Notes: generated by a model not told the origin, from the sequence alone. A DNA stretch of 49,498 nt from Pisolithus tinctorius (GCA_024663395.1 JANFAH010000152.1:1-49498); one strand, 5' to 3'; numbered from the stretch's first letter, positions 22,185-36,870 are shown. A program made the numbers and translations.

Positions 22185-24139
22185 GGGGAGGTGGAAGATG
22201 GAAGATGTATCGCTGACGGCGAAATTTATAACTCCCAGGATCAGCGGTTGCGTAAGGCTAAATTACACGCTGACTTCAGGATACAAAGACGCGTTCCTGC
22301 GGCAGACTAGTAAGCGTAAAAATGCATGCATGGCTGCGCTGCATAGAAGGGCTTGCTGTAATTTAGAAAACAAGGCATACCCTTTGCGCTCAATTGTGTA
22401 TCCACGGTTTGTTTGGCATGTATTTGCTGTTGTGGGTCCACTTGTGGACAAGTCCTTGGAGAAATTCATGTCTCCTCGGATAGATGCCTAGTCACGGCAC
22501 CTGGGCACCTTGTTTGAATCACTTAGTCGAACCACACATGACACAGGGCCTCGGAGGTTTGCACTGCCTGCGAAACCCCAAACAGAGAACGACACCGGTG
22601 ACGAGAACAGGTAGTTGAAGGAGACCTTTTAAAACCGCGGCATCTCGCCGACAAGGAAATTAACCCAACAGTGCGGCATTTAGGCACCCAAGGCAGAGAT
22701 TCCTGAAGTCAGTTGTGGAATGCAGTGTGGGTGTACCTAAATTTCTAGAAAATTGAATTATCACCGAGTGTAGGACTGAAGATCCTTCGTAGGGCGAGAA
22801 CCTGAATAAATACACATGTTGTCAATTGCCGAAGTTCGAAACTGCGGAGTGTTCTGGTCGCGCTACCGGAGCCGCTAGCTCACCGTCATACCTCGATCCT
22901 GGAGGTATCGTGTGCTTGGCCCCTTTGCGCTATTTGGTGCCGAGGACTGCACGTTAAAATCTCATACCAAGGAGTCAACTGCTACATGTAACTCACTTGT
23001 GAAGAGGGTGAGTCGCCGCAGGCAGTTGCAAGTAGGCACTAACTTGTGTAAACAGCTCTATTGGTTGTTGGTAACAAGTAGTCAGGAGCAGATGGCGAAT
23101 CGATGATCCCTCTTGTCCTTGCTTCCGCTTCACATAATTGAAGTGCCAGGTCATGATTGGTTCACTGGTTCGAATGCGTCGTTTCCCGATCGAGACCGGA
23201 CGTGACGATCTCTAGGAACAACGTGCAGGTGATATCCTACGCAACCACGCACCCAAGTCTTGAACGCCAGTATATTCTCCATAACATGGAATACTCGCTG
23301 AAGTGGTGATGCTGCTCCTTGCCACGACCGCGCTCGATGTCCTCATCCACCGTACACTTCGGGGTCCGAAGACTATTTAAGCTCCACGAGTGTTCGCCAT
23401 TCCAATCGGCCCAACGTAATTTTGCAGGTAAAAGACACCAGCTGGAGAAACAGAAAATCGCTTCCTCGAATCATTGGCGGTCATTCTGGAGACCGAATGA
23501 TCGTCTATGCTGCCACTTGGGGGATCTTGTTCCATGACATCTTAACGGCCTGCATGCCTCAAGTCTTCCCTACCGGAGAACATCGTCATTCCCGACGCTT
23601 ATCCGCGGTAGGTCTCCGTATCATCATATTCAATCTCTCTTCTTAGCTGATGTTTCTTTTTTGCACTCGAGTATCGTCTCCCTCATGGTACGTAGGTGGA
23701 CCGCGGCAGAGCTACTAATAGAGGCCATATCATCCCCGAGAGTAACTAAACGGAGTGCTACAATCGATCGGAAGGAACATATTAAGGGCTTACTGAACAT
23801 GCTCCACGTGCTTCTGTGGTTTAACTATGGACATGGAAGGACAAGTAACGCAGCTGCCAAAGGAGCTCACCAGATCTGAAACTCTAACCAAACTGAAAGA
23901 GATGACGGTAGTGGGTTACCGTTTGGAGGACCTCGCTCTCGGTAAGGCGGCTGTCCTGACGTGTATCGGTAAAATCCCTTAAATATCACTTGAGTGTTTC
24001 AAGTCTGTGGCCATGCCATCCCTTCGTGGGCAGATCAACGTCGCCAAATCAAAACTTCGCTGGAGGGTGCTCAGGTTTGGTCCCGAGACTTAGGGTGGAC
24101 TGCACATAAGGAGCTAAAGCTTTTGATGTATCTGAGGGG
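22185..24139. other. Gene-poor stretch; one possible exon at 23827-23941
   Basis: No recognisable gene. Open frames over 22183-22491 and 23319-23646 have no family features. From 23827 an ATG opens a 38-codon stretch (TLTKLKEMTVVGYRLEDLA near its end) that stops at a GTAAGG donor at 23942. It might be the first exon of the kinase-like relic downstream, but I cannot show this. Confidence 0.3.
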
Positions 24140-24750
24140 AAGTGTTTGAACCCCTTTCGAAGGCTTTTGACGAAGTCGCGCACGAGGCTGGCAAACTCAC
24201 CATACCCAGCAACTCTTAGATTTGCATCATGGCCCCTGTCATCGTCTCTCCGATTTGTCCAATGCCACTCGCCCGCATGCATACCTGCTGCTAGTGGAGA
24301 AGAAGAGTATTGACTGACAGCAGGCCAAGGAGAACACCAAAAACTCTGATCCCGATTGATGGTACGATATTGCCATCTCGTTCGAGTTCAAAAAGGGCGA
24401 CGCTGCTGCCGAACGTAAAGACGTGAGTGACAACCACGGTTTTATCCGACCATCGTTGATCTAGTGCGATAGGAACACAAGAAGGTAATATGGAGTCTTC
24501 ACCATGTTATGCGTAGCGACCCATGTCGCCGCGCGCATTTCGTGTCATGACTGAAAACACAAATGAAGGTTTACTTACCGTGCGGTCACGCTCATGAGCA
24601 AGTGTTTCCATAAATTCTTACGTCGGCGTTCACCTCGACTACATTGCGGTTCGTTAATGGCCCTCTCAACGGGAAACAGTACACCTCATCCGCTTCCTCT
24701 GCCCTTGCGTTCGCAACGACCACGCGCTTTTCGGAGAGTATGTGGAGCAA
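24140..24750 (+). pseudogene. FunK1-type (fungal) protein kinase N-terminal region, relic
   Basis: FunK1 proteins are basidiomycete-expanded kinases with a long conserved region before the kinase core. This relic reads, with frame changes, FEPLSKAFDEVAHEAGKLTI (24144-24205), RPHAYLLLVEKKSID, WYDIAISFEFKKGDAAAERK (to a GTGAGT donor near 24421), KVIWSLHHVMRSDPCRR, VMTENT and SALAFATTTRFSESMW (to about 24745). The FEFKKG, IWSLHHVMR-DPCRR and LAFA blocks are typical of the family. Stops lie at the end of the second and fourth blocks, and no kinase catalytic core (HRD, DFG) follows before the next gene. Assignment is from motif memory, not a search. Confidence 0.62.
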
Positions 24751-25202
24751 AGTTTGACGCTTTTGCGGACCACCACTGAATCCTGACGCGATACATCTTA
24801 CTAGTTGGAGCGATGTGGAGCAGCACTCAAATGTCGTTTTCGATTACACCTGAGTCTATGGTCGCATACGATACCTTCGTTCGGTAGTCGCTTGCTTGCG
24901 CTTTAGGTACCAAAATGAACTGAGCATGTTTCTGATGTACAAAGTGTAATACATATCCGACCAACCAAGGAACATCACAGTGAAATGTAGACCCACGGTG
25001 CTTGGAGCTTGGAGACAGGCAGCTGAGTCCGATCGGCCGAGAAGCGACACACCAGGCGCCCAGCGCCACTCGCACGCAAATTTTTGTCTGACTCGAGTCA
25101 ATTCACTCAATCCTTAAAGACCCGTCAACATCAACAGTTCCTAACCCCTCCGCCAGTGTACCTGATCATATTACAATCCGACTCCATAAAAACTTTGTCG
25201 CA
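24751..25202. promoter_or_regulatory. Upstream region of homocitrate synthase
   Basis: No gene is supported. The last 100 nt before the ATG are C-rich, with ATATTACAATCCGACTCC and a CATAAAAAC element about 15 nt before the ATG. This likely includes the promoter and 5' UTR. Confidence 0.35.
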
Positions 25203-27115
<1,913 letters not shown>

Positions 27116-27439
27116 GCGTCTTTGTTTGTTGGGCATCCCAGCTACCCCGGAACGCGAACTCTCAAAACATACTAGGGAAGGAAGCACCTTCCCGGACAAA
27201 ACGCGGCGTAGGGCTGCGACTTTATGTGTACGATCTAGAAGACGTCTATGTATGTAGGTGTGATGCAAAGTAATGTATAGTGGTGATATTTCCGATAGAC
27301 GGAAGGGTATCTGTGTGTTCAAATGTTCCTGGATTTTAGTGAAGTTGTTGCATGCGTACCGAATTTTCGTAAGGAGTGGGAGGGTTCGGGTATAGACAAC
27401 CTGATAGTGCGCAACTAGTAGAGAGAGGGAAGTGCACAC

Positions 27440-27790
27440 CATAAAACATGTGGACACTAATGTTGTCAGTTATTTTACGTCCCAAAGCATAAGATGTTCG
27501 CCTACCCGAGCGAGTAGGTCACAAAAGGTTGGTATTTCCTTCTACCGAACGCCATTGCATATTTACAAATGCACCTTGAATTTTGTGAAGTTATTGGACG
27601 TCTGGGAGGCTTGGATAAGGGCATCTGGTGGTGTACTTTGGTCAGGGCCACGGCATGTATTTGTAGCGATCTCCGGCATTATTGAATTAGCCAAAATCAG
27701 GGCTGAGTGCACAACACGCTGTTCTTAGTTTACTGCACTCCTAAAGCATGAGGATGTCGCCTACCCAAGCAGCACCAAGCTGGAAGAGTA
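27440..27790 (+). repeat. Downstream repeat of the homocitrate synthase locus, two copies
   Basis: A segment of about 80 nt holding GTTAGTTTA-like and TGTCGCCTACCCAAGC-like blocks occurs at about 27445-27520 and 27700-27780, and again at about 34705-34790. All three are in the same orientation and follow homocitrate synthase 3' sequence. Confidence 0.5.
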
Positions 27791-29339
27791 TTCATTGCCA
27801 GCAGGGTTGTAGAAACACGAGTTGTGGACCAAGACGAGTTAAACCAGCATGGGTTAGTACATACCAACAGTAGGGCGGGTCCCAAACAAGTACCGCCATA
27901 GCATTGGCAGGCACTGTTCGCAAGCAAGAGCACATGCACACATTCATAAGGCCGCAGGGGGCCCGAATCCGCAGTATATGTGATGAGGGCCTGGGCGACC
28001 CAAATTCCTCTCGATTTAACACCGCAGCACTGTAAATAAACTTACCGACTGAAGTCAAAATACCGTGAAATACGACTTTGCCGGACATCGAGGCAAATCG
28101 TGTCATGATCTCGCGTTGGGAAGTGCCCACTAACCTTACAGACAGGAAAACTATCTCCACCCAACAGTCGGTCATTAGCAGATGTGTGTTTCCGACGAGG
28201 CCGAGGAAATTCCCCAAGGAGGTTGGCCCTAAAGGGATCGAACCTTTCGTGTGATGGTCCGATGTGCCACGTCAGATAGTATTCAGCGGCAAAGTCTCCC
28301 CTGCTGAGAAACACCTCCGGGTCGTGCACGGGATCAGATACAAATGGGAACACTCACGTGCCAAACTCACCTCAAGTGGGTCGAAGAGGAACTTTCAGTA
28401 AGGGCCATGGCCGTGTGTGGCTGATACGCGAACTTTACGAAGCCAGAAAGGCCTCCACACTACCTACGACAGCGCTTCCCATCATATCCGTATCTCAACA
28501 TCAACCAAACCTAGGCACCCATCATCCTACGGAATAATTTGGTTGTTTTCTTGCCCAGAAAACACCATGCAACGATGGCGGTGTGATTGTACAAGAGTTG
28601 AGGTGTGATGATAAGAAACAGGAAAAGGAAATGTCGACGTCGGGGTAAGGTGGTGGCCGAGAAAATGTTGCACTGACTGAGGGAGATGTAACACCATTGA
28701 GACTATCACCCTGACAATTCGCACGTGTCAAGTTGGCTTGGACAGCAAAAACAAAAGAAGAACCAACTCGCACGGCACGGCAGACAGCCCGGAACTATAG
28801 ACTCGTTGGACGTACGTCGGGGCGTAACTTCTGACTCATCGCTTACACTATCTGGAATAGCTGAGGTTCTGAAATCCTGCGTAACCGATACGTGTCTCCT
28901 TGGGGGCACGCTCCTGCGCGTGCCTGGAGCCACAACGACTGGCTATTGGAAATGAGGAAAACGGGGATGCTACAGCAACCGAAACTTACATTTTTGTACT
29001 TCGCCATAGCTATTCCTTCGGATTCTTTCCCTCGGGCGGAGAGCCTTTGTAGTGTTTTGGTAAAAAAGCGTTTAGTCCTGGATTGTGTGTTCTGGCCAGC
29101 GGGACCTTCCAGTTCCCTCGGACGTTGTACCTGGTGGGTATTTGTGACTGGAACCTGGTATCAGTTAGTACGAGTAGCATCTGATTTGCTGATAAGCCGG
29201 GCATACATCACCAGATACACCCCAAAAAGTATCGGATTCCGCAGCTCCAGTTGTGTGGCGCATGGATACCCCGGCTGCTGGCAACTATTAAAGTTTAGCC
29301 GGGGAAATGGTGCATAACAATATGACAGAGGAGACATAC
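27791..29339. other. Gene-poor stretch with one unassigned minus-strand ORF
   Basis: The only notable frame is 28353-28042 on the minus strand (103 codons; DFAAEYYLTWHIGPSHERFD in its first half), followed by splice-like GTTAGT and GTAAGT sequences near 28134 and 28045. It is not a family I recognise. Nothing else is supported. Confidence 0.3.
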
Positions 29340-30291
29340 ATCCAGTAAAAATGTCGAAGAGTGATCAGGCATCTCCATGGCGAAGTAAGGGAACAGCAAC
29401 AATATATTTTCATCAGCACATACCTCAGGAACTTCCCAAATGTCAGGGGAGCATCATCCCCTGGACAAATGATGAATCTGCCACCAGGGGAATATGTAAT
29501 TGGGCCCCTCGTTGTGTAGCTCTCTGACATGCATTGTCCGCTCTCCACGCTCCACACTCGCAAGGCGGCATTCTGCGCCACAGATGACACAGTCTTGCCA
29601 TCAGGAGACCATATTACATACAAAGGCAAATCCTTGCCGCCCTCTAAGTGGGTTGGATCCAGGTTATCTGTTCAAGGTCCCATAGGCAGATGCTATTGTC
29701 AGCCATTCCAAATGCCGCCTTCGTGGCGTCCAAGGAAAGATCCATGCAAAGGACTGCAGGGCCTTCGAGAGAAATGGTCGTGACGGACTCCATAGTAATC
29801 GTGTCCCAAATCGTTATGCCTCTCCTGTGAGCTGCGAGCAACTTCTCGCTATCATGAGAAAGAGTGGCCAGAGAGCGCGCGTCAAGGGAAACTCGGAATC
29901 GCTGCTCGACTTCGCCCGTGGGCTTTCCAGACAAGGACGACCCCATCCCTAGATAGACTGACAACGGTTCTAGCATCCACCATGAACCCACGATGACGAC
30001 TCCATCTTGATGACTGGTAAATGTTTTCCATAGAGATTGTCCAGTGATGGTATCCCAGAGCCCAATGGTTTGGTCGTCCGACGCACTGGCAACAGTGTGA
30101 CCGTCAGCAGAGTACATACAGAGTTGATGATACTGGTGTGCCATTATTGGTGGACAGATACGTTGGCGACGATCAACGTCCCAAAGTGTGAGGGTGCCAC
30201 CAACTCCCCCAAAGGCAACATATTTGCCATTAGGTGATATGGAAATCGAGGTAACGTTGTCGTGGATGTCGCCGACCTGCGAATCTGACAT
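29340..30291 (-). pseudogene. WD40-repeat gene relic, inverted relative to the 17.2-kb fragment
   Basis: It begins at 30291 with MSDSQVGDIHDNVTSISISP and carries the blades TLTLWDVDRR, TIGLWDTITGQSLWK, GITIWDTITMES, SICLWDLEQ and ALRVWSVESGQ, then STFLLD before a GTATGT donor at 29339. Frame is lost near 29985 (one base missing; restored about 55 nt on), near 29668 (after DLEQ) and near 29435. It overlaps the 17.2-kb fragment at the 5' end and extends much further. The tail exons seen at 20.8-21.2 kb are absent. Confidence 0.72.
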
Positions 30292-30400
30292 GGGAGAAAG
30301 AAAGGATGGGCCAACGGATAAACACTTACATCTTAAGTAAAGAATTTTTAGGGTCGGCCTTTTGATTCAGAGACAGCTAGTAGTGTATAGTCACCATTCT

Positions 30401-30586
30401 CTAGAATGCACGATGCGTGCACCACAAGTCGTTACACATACTACGCCAATGGAAGCCCACAGCGAATGTGGTCAAACTGGTCTGCGATATTTTGGAGCGG
30501 AAGGTGTCAGCATCATCCCGGCCATGAGGTGACTTGAAAAACATGATTAGCCTCCCTGAATCTATACCGGTCCGTTCATCCTTCAC
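30401..30586 (-). other. Conserved small ORF upstream of the WD40 relic
   Basis: Counterpart of 16784-16981. It reads MKDERTGIDSGRLIMFF, then LTTFAVGFHWRSMCNDLWCT, with the same TAG stop. Differences in length are 6 and 3 nt, so the frame is kept. Homology with the other copy continues upstream to about 30780. Confidence 0.4.
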
Positions 30587-30780
30587 TGTAGTGGGCCATC
30601 AGGGAGACAGGGAATGGTGGAATCATGGTCACGACCAGTCAGTGACAGGTTTAAACAGGTTTAAACCATCCATTCGCTTACTGATGCGGCTGGTGGTCGG
30701 CACGTTTCAGCGCAGCTTCCGAAATCCGGATCATCCTCCTAAGCAAAATTTTAAACTGCCGGATCGGACGCGCTCGAGTC

Positions 30781-31081
30781 AGATCAGCACCAGTGCAATG
30801 GACAACCGCGCTGCTCTTGCTGTGTTGTGCAAGTATTTTCATCATAACAGTAGACTTCTATGCCGTATACCGATACTTTTAGGCTACATTCGCGTCACCG
30901 TCGATCAGCCATAGTCGCATGTTCCTGGACGCATCCTGGTCCAGCTCTGAAAGTTGTTTTGTCCCCCGAGTTTTTGCCGGACCGAAAGAGCCGGGCCAAC
31001 TAGATTGGGAATTATTGCTCTTATGAGGGCTTTTGGTATGATATATCATCCCAGCCATGACCAGCTTTAGGCAAGTAGAAT
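30781..31081. other. Unassigned spacer
   Basis: I see nothing here beyond short open frames. It separates the WD40 relic from the inverted homocitrate synthase fragment. Confidence 0.35.
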
Positions 31082-31400
31082 TCACTTAGCCCTATGTAGC
31101 CTCACACTCGAAGCAGAGGTTGGGAGGGAGTCTGCGCTCTCCCTGGCTGCGGCCTCACGATGCTGGCGCAACAACCGCTCAAGGGCCTCCTTCTGGCTGA
31201 CGGCAGGTTCACCGCGTTGGATGCCAGAATGGTATAGACGCAGGAGTGAATCAACGTCACCCATCGACTCAGTGCGTGCGAATGTCAGCAAGCTCCTTAA
31301 TGTCATGGTGATGGCGTCCTTGATTTAAGGTCTGATCATGATCTTCCACTTCGCGGGAAGCAGGGGACGTACTTCTTCGTTCGTCAGCTTAAGACCAAGT
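31082..31400 (-). pseudogene. Homocitrate synthase 3' fragment, inverted
   Basis: On the minus strand this matches the end of the gene at 25203-27115: the ELTDEE-type exon end, the intron, then KELAD-like sequence, YHSGIQRGEPAVSQKEALER and LLRQHREAAARES. The intron is retained, so it is a DNA-level fragment and not a retrocopy. The stop and final codons are diverged. Confidence 0.75.
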
Positions 31401-34400
31401 TATTCTACACTAGATTTCATAGTATTCCATCTTACGAATCTCACGTAGATCAATCCCGGGTATCCGCCCCTCGCGGGCCCGGCGAAGCAGAGTTCTGACA
31501 ACTACGCTTTTATGAGCATGCGATTTTTCACGGAAACAAGGTGGTGTGGAGTAAGCTAGCATGAAAAACTTCCGTTTGATAAAAATGAATCTCGGAGGGC
31601 GGGCCAGTGGACGTTGACGGAGCCAAACTGTCGTTGTGCTCGTGAAGTTTTGGGGAATTAGTGTAGAGAAAGTAGCTCGTATATCGGGAATCTATGTAAT
31701 GGAATGGTGGAGGGAATTTTACTGTCACATTTTTCACAGCACTTTGTAGAGATATAGTATACCTATTCACTGTCCTGCGCCTCTGCTATACTCTGCGAGA
31801 TCATTATTGCCAATGTTCCTGTTGGTCACGGGAAATGTTTTCTCCCCTTACGATCACGTCGGAACATCGTACTATAGGTTCTTCCGGAACCCGGACCTCA
31901 ACCAAACAGGCGAACCGAGAACTCGTACCGAGATCCTAGCAGAACACGAGGGTGTGTCCGCAATAGACAGTCTAGTTCCATCGTCTACGCCGTTGTCGAG
32001 GGCATCTGGTAGTGAAGAGCGTCTAGTAGTGAAGACCAACTGATCACATCCTCGGATGGAAAGACGAATGAGAAGACCTCTCGGGGCATCTGCATCAGAG
32101 AGCAGCGAATGAGCTGAAGTTCTCGAAGCTGATGATCCAATCGTGTATTTTCACCGGCGCTGGCTGGATGTGTACCCAAATTGACATCTATCCCAAAATC
32201 CCCTCTGCACACTTTCTAGAGCTGCCTAGCAGATGCTGAGATCCGTCAACCCATTTAAAGGCGGGCGTATGCGTACAAGAATGCTGCTCGCAGCGTAGTG
32301 GCAGCTACACCACAGCCGCATACGGCAGCCCCATAGACGGACCGAGGCTCGACTCAACAGTGCTAGTTTGGCTTGCGCCTCACTGTGTGCCATTCAAATG
32401 GTTGGGTGAGTGACTGATAGGCTCTTTCTTCACGCTTTAGCCACTGATCCGACGGTCGTATTCTATTTACATAACCACATTTCACCTCGGAGTCCTTCCC
32501 GACTGCCACTTGGCAAAAGAACACTAACTTTGTCACAGAATGAAATTTTACGTGCCTTCAGTGAACGCGGTTATCTGTGTAAGAGTAACATCATTTGTCT
32601 TGGATGTCTATATACGCGCTCGTGTTCGCATGCACCGACTCTCTAGCAGTACCTTGGACATTTGTGGGTCCACTTGACTCATTTGGGGTATGTAAGTAAT
32701 GGCCGGTCTTGGGCGGCGTTGAATTGGTAAGGCAAGCACTGCGCAGGCCCTTTCTCTTCCTGTTAGGCTCAGGCTTTTAGCTCTACTGCCGTGTTTCAAT
32801 GTTCCAATGTGCCGGAATGCCAAACATGCTGGAACATTTTGGCGGCGGTACCCTCACGCTTCGTTGGTCAAGTGAAAAATCCTTCCTTTACAATTATCCC
32901 AAGTACAGTACTAACGACTTGTGCTCAGATCCACCTGCTTGCACTCATATTTAGTTCTTTAGCGATTCTTATGTGCCTTATGAGGCTGACGGGCAATGAT
33001 TCAGAGTGTGCAATAAAATCGTGACCGTGTTTCACCTCAGGTACAGCAGGTACCTTCTTGGATCTTACCCTAACCTTTATGTAGTTTTTTAGGGCCTGTG
33101 CCACCCTATACCACCCTCCCCTTGCAGTATTCCTAGCTAAGTGGACATGTAAAATGACCTAAGAATGATCTACTCACTATCGGATTGGTCTTGGTTGGTT
33201 TCAGTTGTTTGATATGACTGGGCAGCTTTCCGGTGTGAACGGGGCGGAGGCCTTACTATTAACTTCTTTCTGATGTCTCGCTCGGAAGGTTCGTCAGTTG
33301 CCTTCGGCTGTCACCTTGCTTACCTAGTCCTGAACCTAAGCAACGTACGGTCCGAGCCAGACAGCCGCAGAGGCCAGGGTATATTTGCTGCGCAAGCACG
33401 AGTCAAGCAAGATGTGTAATTGACTGCAAGTACGATCCGATGTATGCAGGTCAATCTAGCTTCTTTTCCTTCTGCCCTTTGAACGGTACCTAGCAGAGTC
33501 TAGCATGGAAATTGGTCCTCTCTAAGGCCAGGCTTTTCTAGCAGGACTGCAGATAAGCCGGTCATTCCATTGCGCACCAAAATCATTGACCGCATTAAGT
33601 ACACTCCGCAGGACGTATTACCGATCAGCACATATTTTCCGTCCTCCCACACGGCGGAATGCACGCCACGTCGTGATCATCTCCGCTCCAGTCCTATCTT
33701 AGGGGAGCCTGTGAGGACTCAGCGTAATACGCCCACTTGCGCTGCTCTTTGTCTAACTTCGCACGTTTCGTTGGTTACTACCCAGTGGTAGGTTTCTCTT
33801 AGATGCCTATTGCTCTGCAGTTCACGCAATCGAGAAACTGGATATGGAGTTGCTTCCTATTCCGTACCGTACCTGTCGAGCCAGTCATGTCAGTGACTTC
33901 TCTCATGGGACGCAAAACGATAGCTGAACTCAGTTCGCGCCCATGTTACGTTATCCTGTGAGGTGTTCTCGGACAGGTTGAAGTTTACTGCTTTCTTATG
34001 GCATATAGCTACCCGAAGTCGCAACGTAGCTTTTGCAATAAATATGAGATAAACGCGTAGCCTCAGTGAACCGTCTTAGGCTGGCCTATCCTCCTATGGG
34101 ATACTACAGTTCAAATCGCTTTGTAGGGCCCTAATCCACGTCTTCTTGGTTCGGTGTGCCTGCTACTTGTTAGGGTTGGGCAATTGCTGATATCGCCGAT
34201 AGTAAGGTAGCCTTGGCATTCTTGAGGGAACATACGATTCATTGATAAACTTAGAAAAGCTATGCGAAACCGGAGCTTCATCTCCCCACTGCGGAGTTGA
34301 TTTGTGCTATGATACAGCATGTCTTGTCGGGAATTGTTGTTTTGACTTGGACATCCTTGTAACAAAGTATTCGCCTACTTAGTACTACTTCGTTGACACG

Positions 34401-34522
34401 TGCAATTAATTCTCCTTTCCCGAGTAACTAACAAGAGGAAGCAAGGGGATGAATCCGAATGGCTGTGCAGACATTCAAGCACCGCATCACTTTGCGGTGT
34501 TGACACCCACCCGGAATTTCCC
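31401..34522. other. Gene-poor stretch
   Basis: Over about 3.1 kb I find no recognisable gene, RNA or transposon end. Open frames are under 90 codons and have no recognisable domain. The sequence around 33560-33790 is open on the plus strand but unassigned. Confidence 0.45.
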
Positions 34523-34800
34523 TTCACTGTAAGATGTCGCCCCAGCAGAGCCTGGGGACAGGGTGGGGGATGTTCGAGCTCCTGTTACAGCCGCCGCTTC
34601 TGAGTAAGCGTCCTTATAAGATGGAATATGTGTATGTGTGCATGTAAGTGTCATGCGCACATCCTTACGCTCTGTTTAGTTGAGTCAATATATGCAGTAG
34701 CCCGCAAGCACACAACACATTTTCGAGACCACTGTTGTTAGTTTATTGTTACGTTCCAAAGTATGAAGCTATCGCCTATCCGAGCAGCAGCAATTAACCC
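34523..34800 (+). pseudogene. Homocitrate synthase 3' end fragment with downstream repeat
   Basis: 34530-34610 aligns with the last codons of homocitrate synthase (GDVRAPVTAAASE before TAA, against DDVQVPVTASA) and with the AAGCGTC that follows the stop. 34705-34790 matches the downstream repeat at 27445-27520 and 27700-27780. Only the extreme 3' end is present. Confidence 0.6.
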
Positions 34801-35728
34801 ACAAAAACACTTATTCCTGGACGCCGTTAGGCCCAGGTTTGTAAACTCTTTGTGACCGCAAATCGTACCGGGCCGCCAGGACCGGTCACGTGCGTGGTTT
34901 CCTTTGGGGTTGGTTTGGTTGGGTGGGGTTGGTGCCTCTTTCTCGACGTATTACAGTAATGGACCACCACTTGCGCCAACAAATTTTAATTGCCTCATAT
35001 TTCATTACAACACAAAATATACATAAATCATGCATGGGAAATGCATTACTATATACTTTGGCAAGCTCCTATGAATTTTGAAGTACATCAAGAATGTTTT
35101 CCGTGCTGCAGAAGGTGGTGAAGTTTTGGTTTCTTATCACCTCCACACCACCACTTGCGCCACACAAAACAGTAAATCTGTATTATGTAATGTATAGCTC
35201 TAAGTGATGATGATTATCTAACATTCATCCTTGCTGTCACTGCCTTCGTCATTGTCGACTTCGCTCCCATCCCAGCCCTTGCCGTTGTCCATGCTCTCGA
35301 CTGTGGGCTTAGTCAAAGGTGCTTTGAGTTTTCACACAGCCTGGCATGCTGGCTGATTAAAAACTTTCCAGCTTTATTGCATTACCTCTTGTGGACATCG
35401 CTTAACTGCTTGTCACCATTTTAAGTTTAGTGCCCTGATAAAGGTGAGATACAAGTGTCGAGGACACACTTCACCGGCATCCCTCTGGCAAGTCTCGTGT
35501 GCGCAGATCATATGTAGTCATAGCACATGCTTGTAGGTGATACCATAATGAACAACATACAACAATTCCAGAGCAGTGTGACAAGTGCTGGCACACTACT
35601 AGTAATTTACTCAAAAAACTGCAGATTTTACACTTTGATTTGAGCATTGTGAAACATCCAGCAATAAAACATTCCATTTCTTTGTACAACTTTGCTCCTT
35701 ACTATAATATATATGCTACATACACTAT
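34801..35728. other. Flank of the Helitron with an inverted 11-nt motif
   Basis: No gene seen. It holds a G/T-rich tract (34895-34935) and CACTTGCGCCA at 34968-34978 and 35152-35162, whose reverse complement occurs twice just inside the Helitron frame (35767-35777 and 35787-35797). The true Helitron 5' end (a TC dinucleotide) cannot be fixed by eye. Confidence 0.4.
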
Positions 35729-36379
35729 ATGGATGTTTTCATGTGTGTGTGGTGTTGTATTTTGTGTTGGCGCAAGTGCTGGTGGGTGGCGCAAGTGCCG
35801 GTCCATTACTGTACCGTTGTGCATATTTTTGGGAAGCACACAGTTGAGAGTGTGCGTAATAACATGGACAGTGGCGTTCACCGCTTGTGTGTCGACATCG
35901 CTGGGGTCAGTGATGTTGGTGCGATTAGCTATGAGATTTTACGTCGGGAGTTCACATTTGAATGCGTTGCTGTGCATTACGACTTGAGTGTTGGTTCATT
36001 GTACCCAACAGGGTCGTCGTTGGTGTGTTCGAGTGGCTCGCTTCGTGAGCTTGTCGAACAGTTCCCATTTCTTACAGTGAACAACCTGAAAGCTATTGCA
36101 GAATTCCACGCTGTGGTTCTCAGTAGTGAGCTGCGGCGGGCGATGTGCGTTGATGCTCTTCGCATTCATGAGTGTGGCGCTACATGTCCGTCGCTACTGT
36201 ACGTATTTCGACAGTTAAGAACGGCGCGGCAGGGTAGATGCTTTTCGCCTGCGCTGCAGCCGGCTATTTCGTTAGAGAGCAATAAAGCGAGACTTAGAGA
36301 TATGCATAGAAATGTTGTACAGGCACGCCGAGTTAAGCCGGTTACGGGGGTGGAGAGGAACCTTTCAGTTATCCTCTGA
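35729..36379 (+). pseudogene. Helitron protein, N-terminal segment
   Basis: The first 216-codon segment of the Helitron polyprotein. It reads VHYDLSVGSLYPTGSS, then ELVEQFPFLTVNNLKAIAEF and a CVDALRIHECGATCPSLLYV block with Cys/His residues typical of the start of fungal Helitron proteins. The first about 30 codons are Cys/Trp-rich and may not belong. The frame ends at a TGA (36377-36379), while the next segment continues one frame over, so one small indel separates them. Confidence 0.6.
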
Positions 36380-36870
36380 TGCGATCCTCGAGTGATAAAT
36401 TCGACATCATCTGCGATTGGCAGAACACTATGTCTCCACAGCATCTTGAGGAGGGAGTTTGTGCGGTGTGTGCACAGTTGATTTGGTGTCGTGAACTTGT
36501 AGATATCGTTCCCAGCGCGCAAATGCTTTCTGTTTTAAGGAATGATTGGTTGCCTTATCAATGTCGACCCCAGTCGTATGATTTAGAAAAGTACCATGGC
36601 GCCATACTTTGTCCTCGAGGGATGTGTTGCTTGGATGATATCGAGAAGGTGCAGATGTGTACTTCGTGTCGAAAGGCTCTTATGGCAAAGCCGCCGTGAC
36701 AACCAAAGGACGCGATAGCTAATTTTCAATATTATGCATTGAGTGAGTTGCCCCAAGACATTCAGCGATGTATACAGACTAGTAGTGCGGTGGAACTGAT
36801 GCTTGTCGCCACCTGTCGCGCTACTATCGTTACCCATCATTATCAAACTAGGAGCGTCCAGGGGGGCGTG
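36379..36870 (+). pseudogene. Helitron protein, Cys-rich (DUF6570-like) segment
   Basis: It reads EGVCAVCAQL, then CPRGMCCLDDIEKVQMCTSC, and QPKDAIANFQYYALSELPQD followed by ELMLVATCRATI. Paired Cys residues suggest zinc binding. This region precedes the Rep domain in many fungal Helitrons. A TGA at 36697-36699 interrupts an otherwise conserved frame, and the frame changes again near 36868. Confidence 0.6.

Noticed and set aside
28225..28260. tRNA T-arm lookalike on the minus strand (AAAGG-TTCGATC-CCTTT)
   Set aside because: The T-stem and loop fit, but no matching 5' acceptor strand, D-arm or anticodon arm is found upstream. The bases lie inside an open frame.
35640..35987. 115-codon ORF at the start of the Helitron
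   Set aside because: It is a shadow frame of the Helitron N-terminal segment and lacks the conserved Cys/His block.
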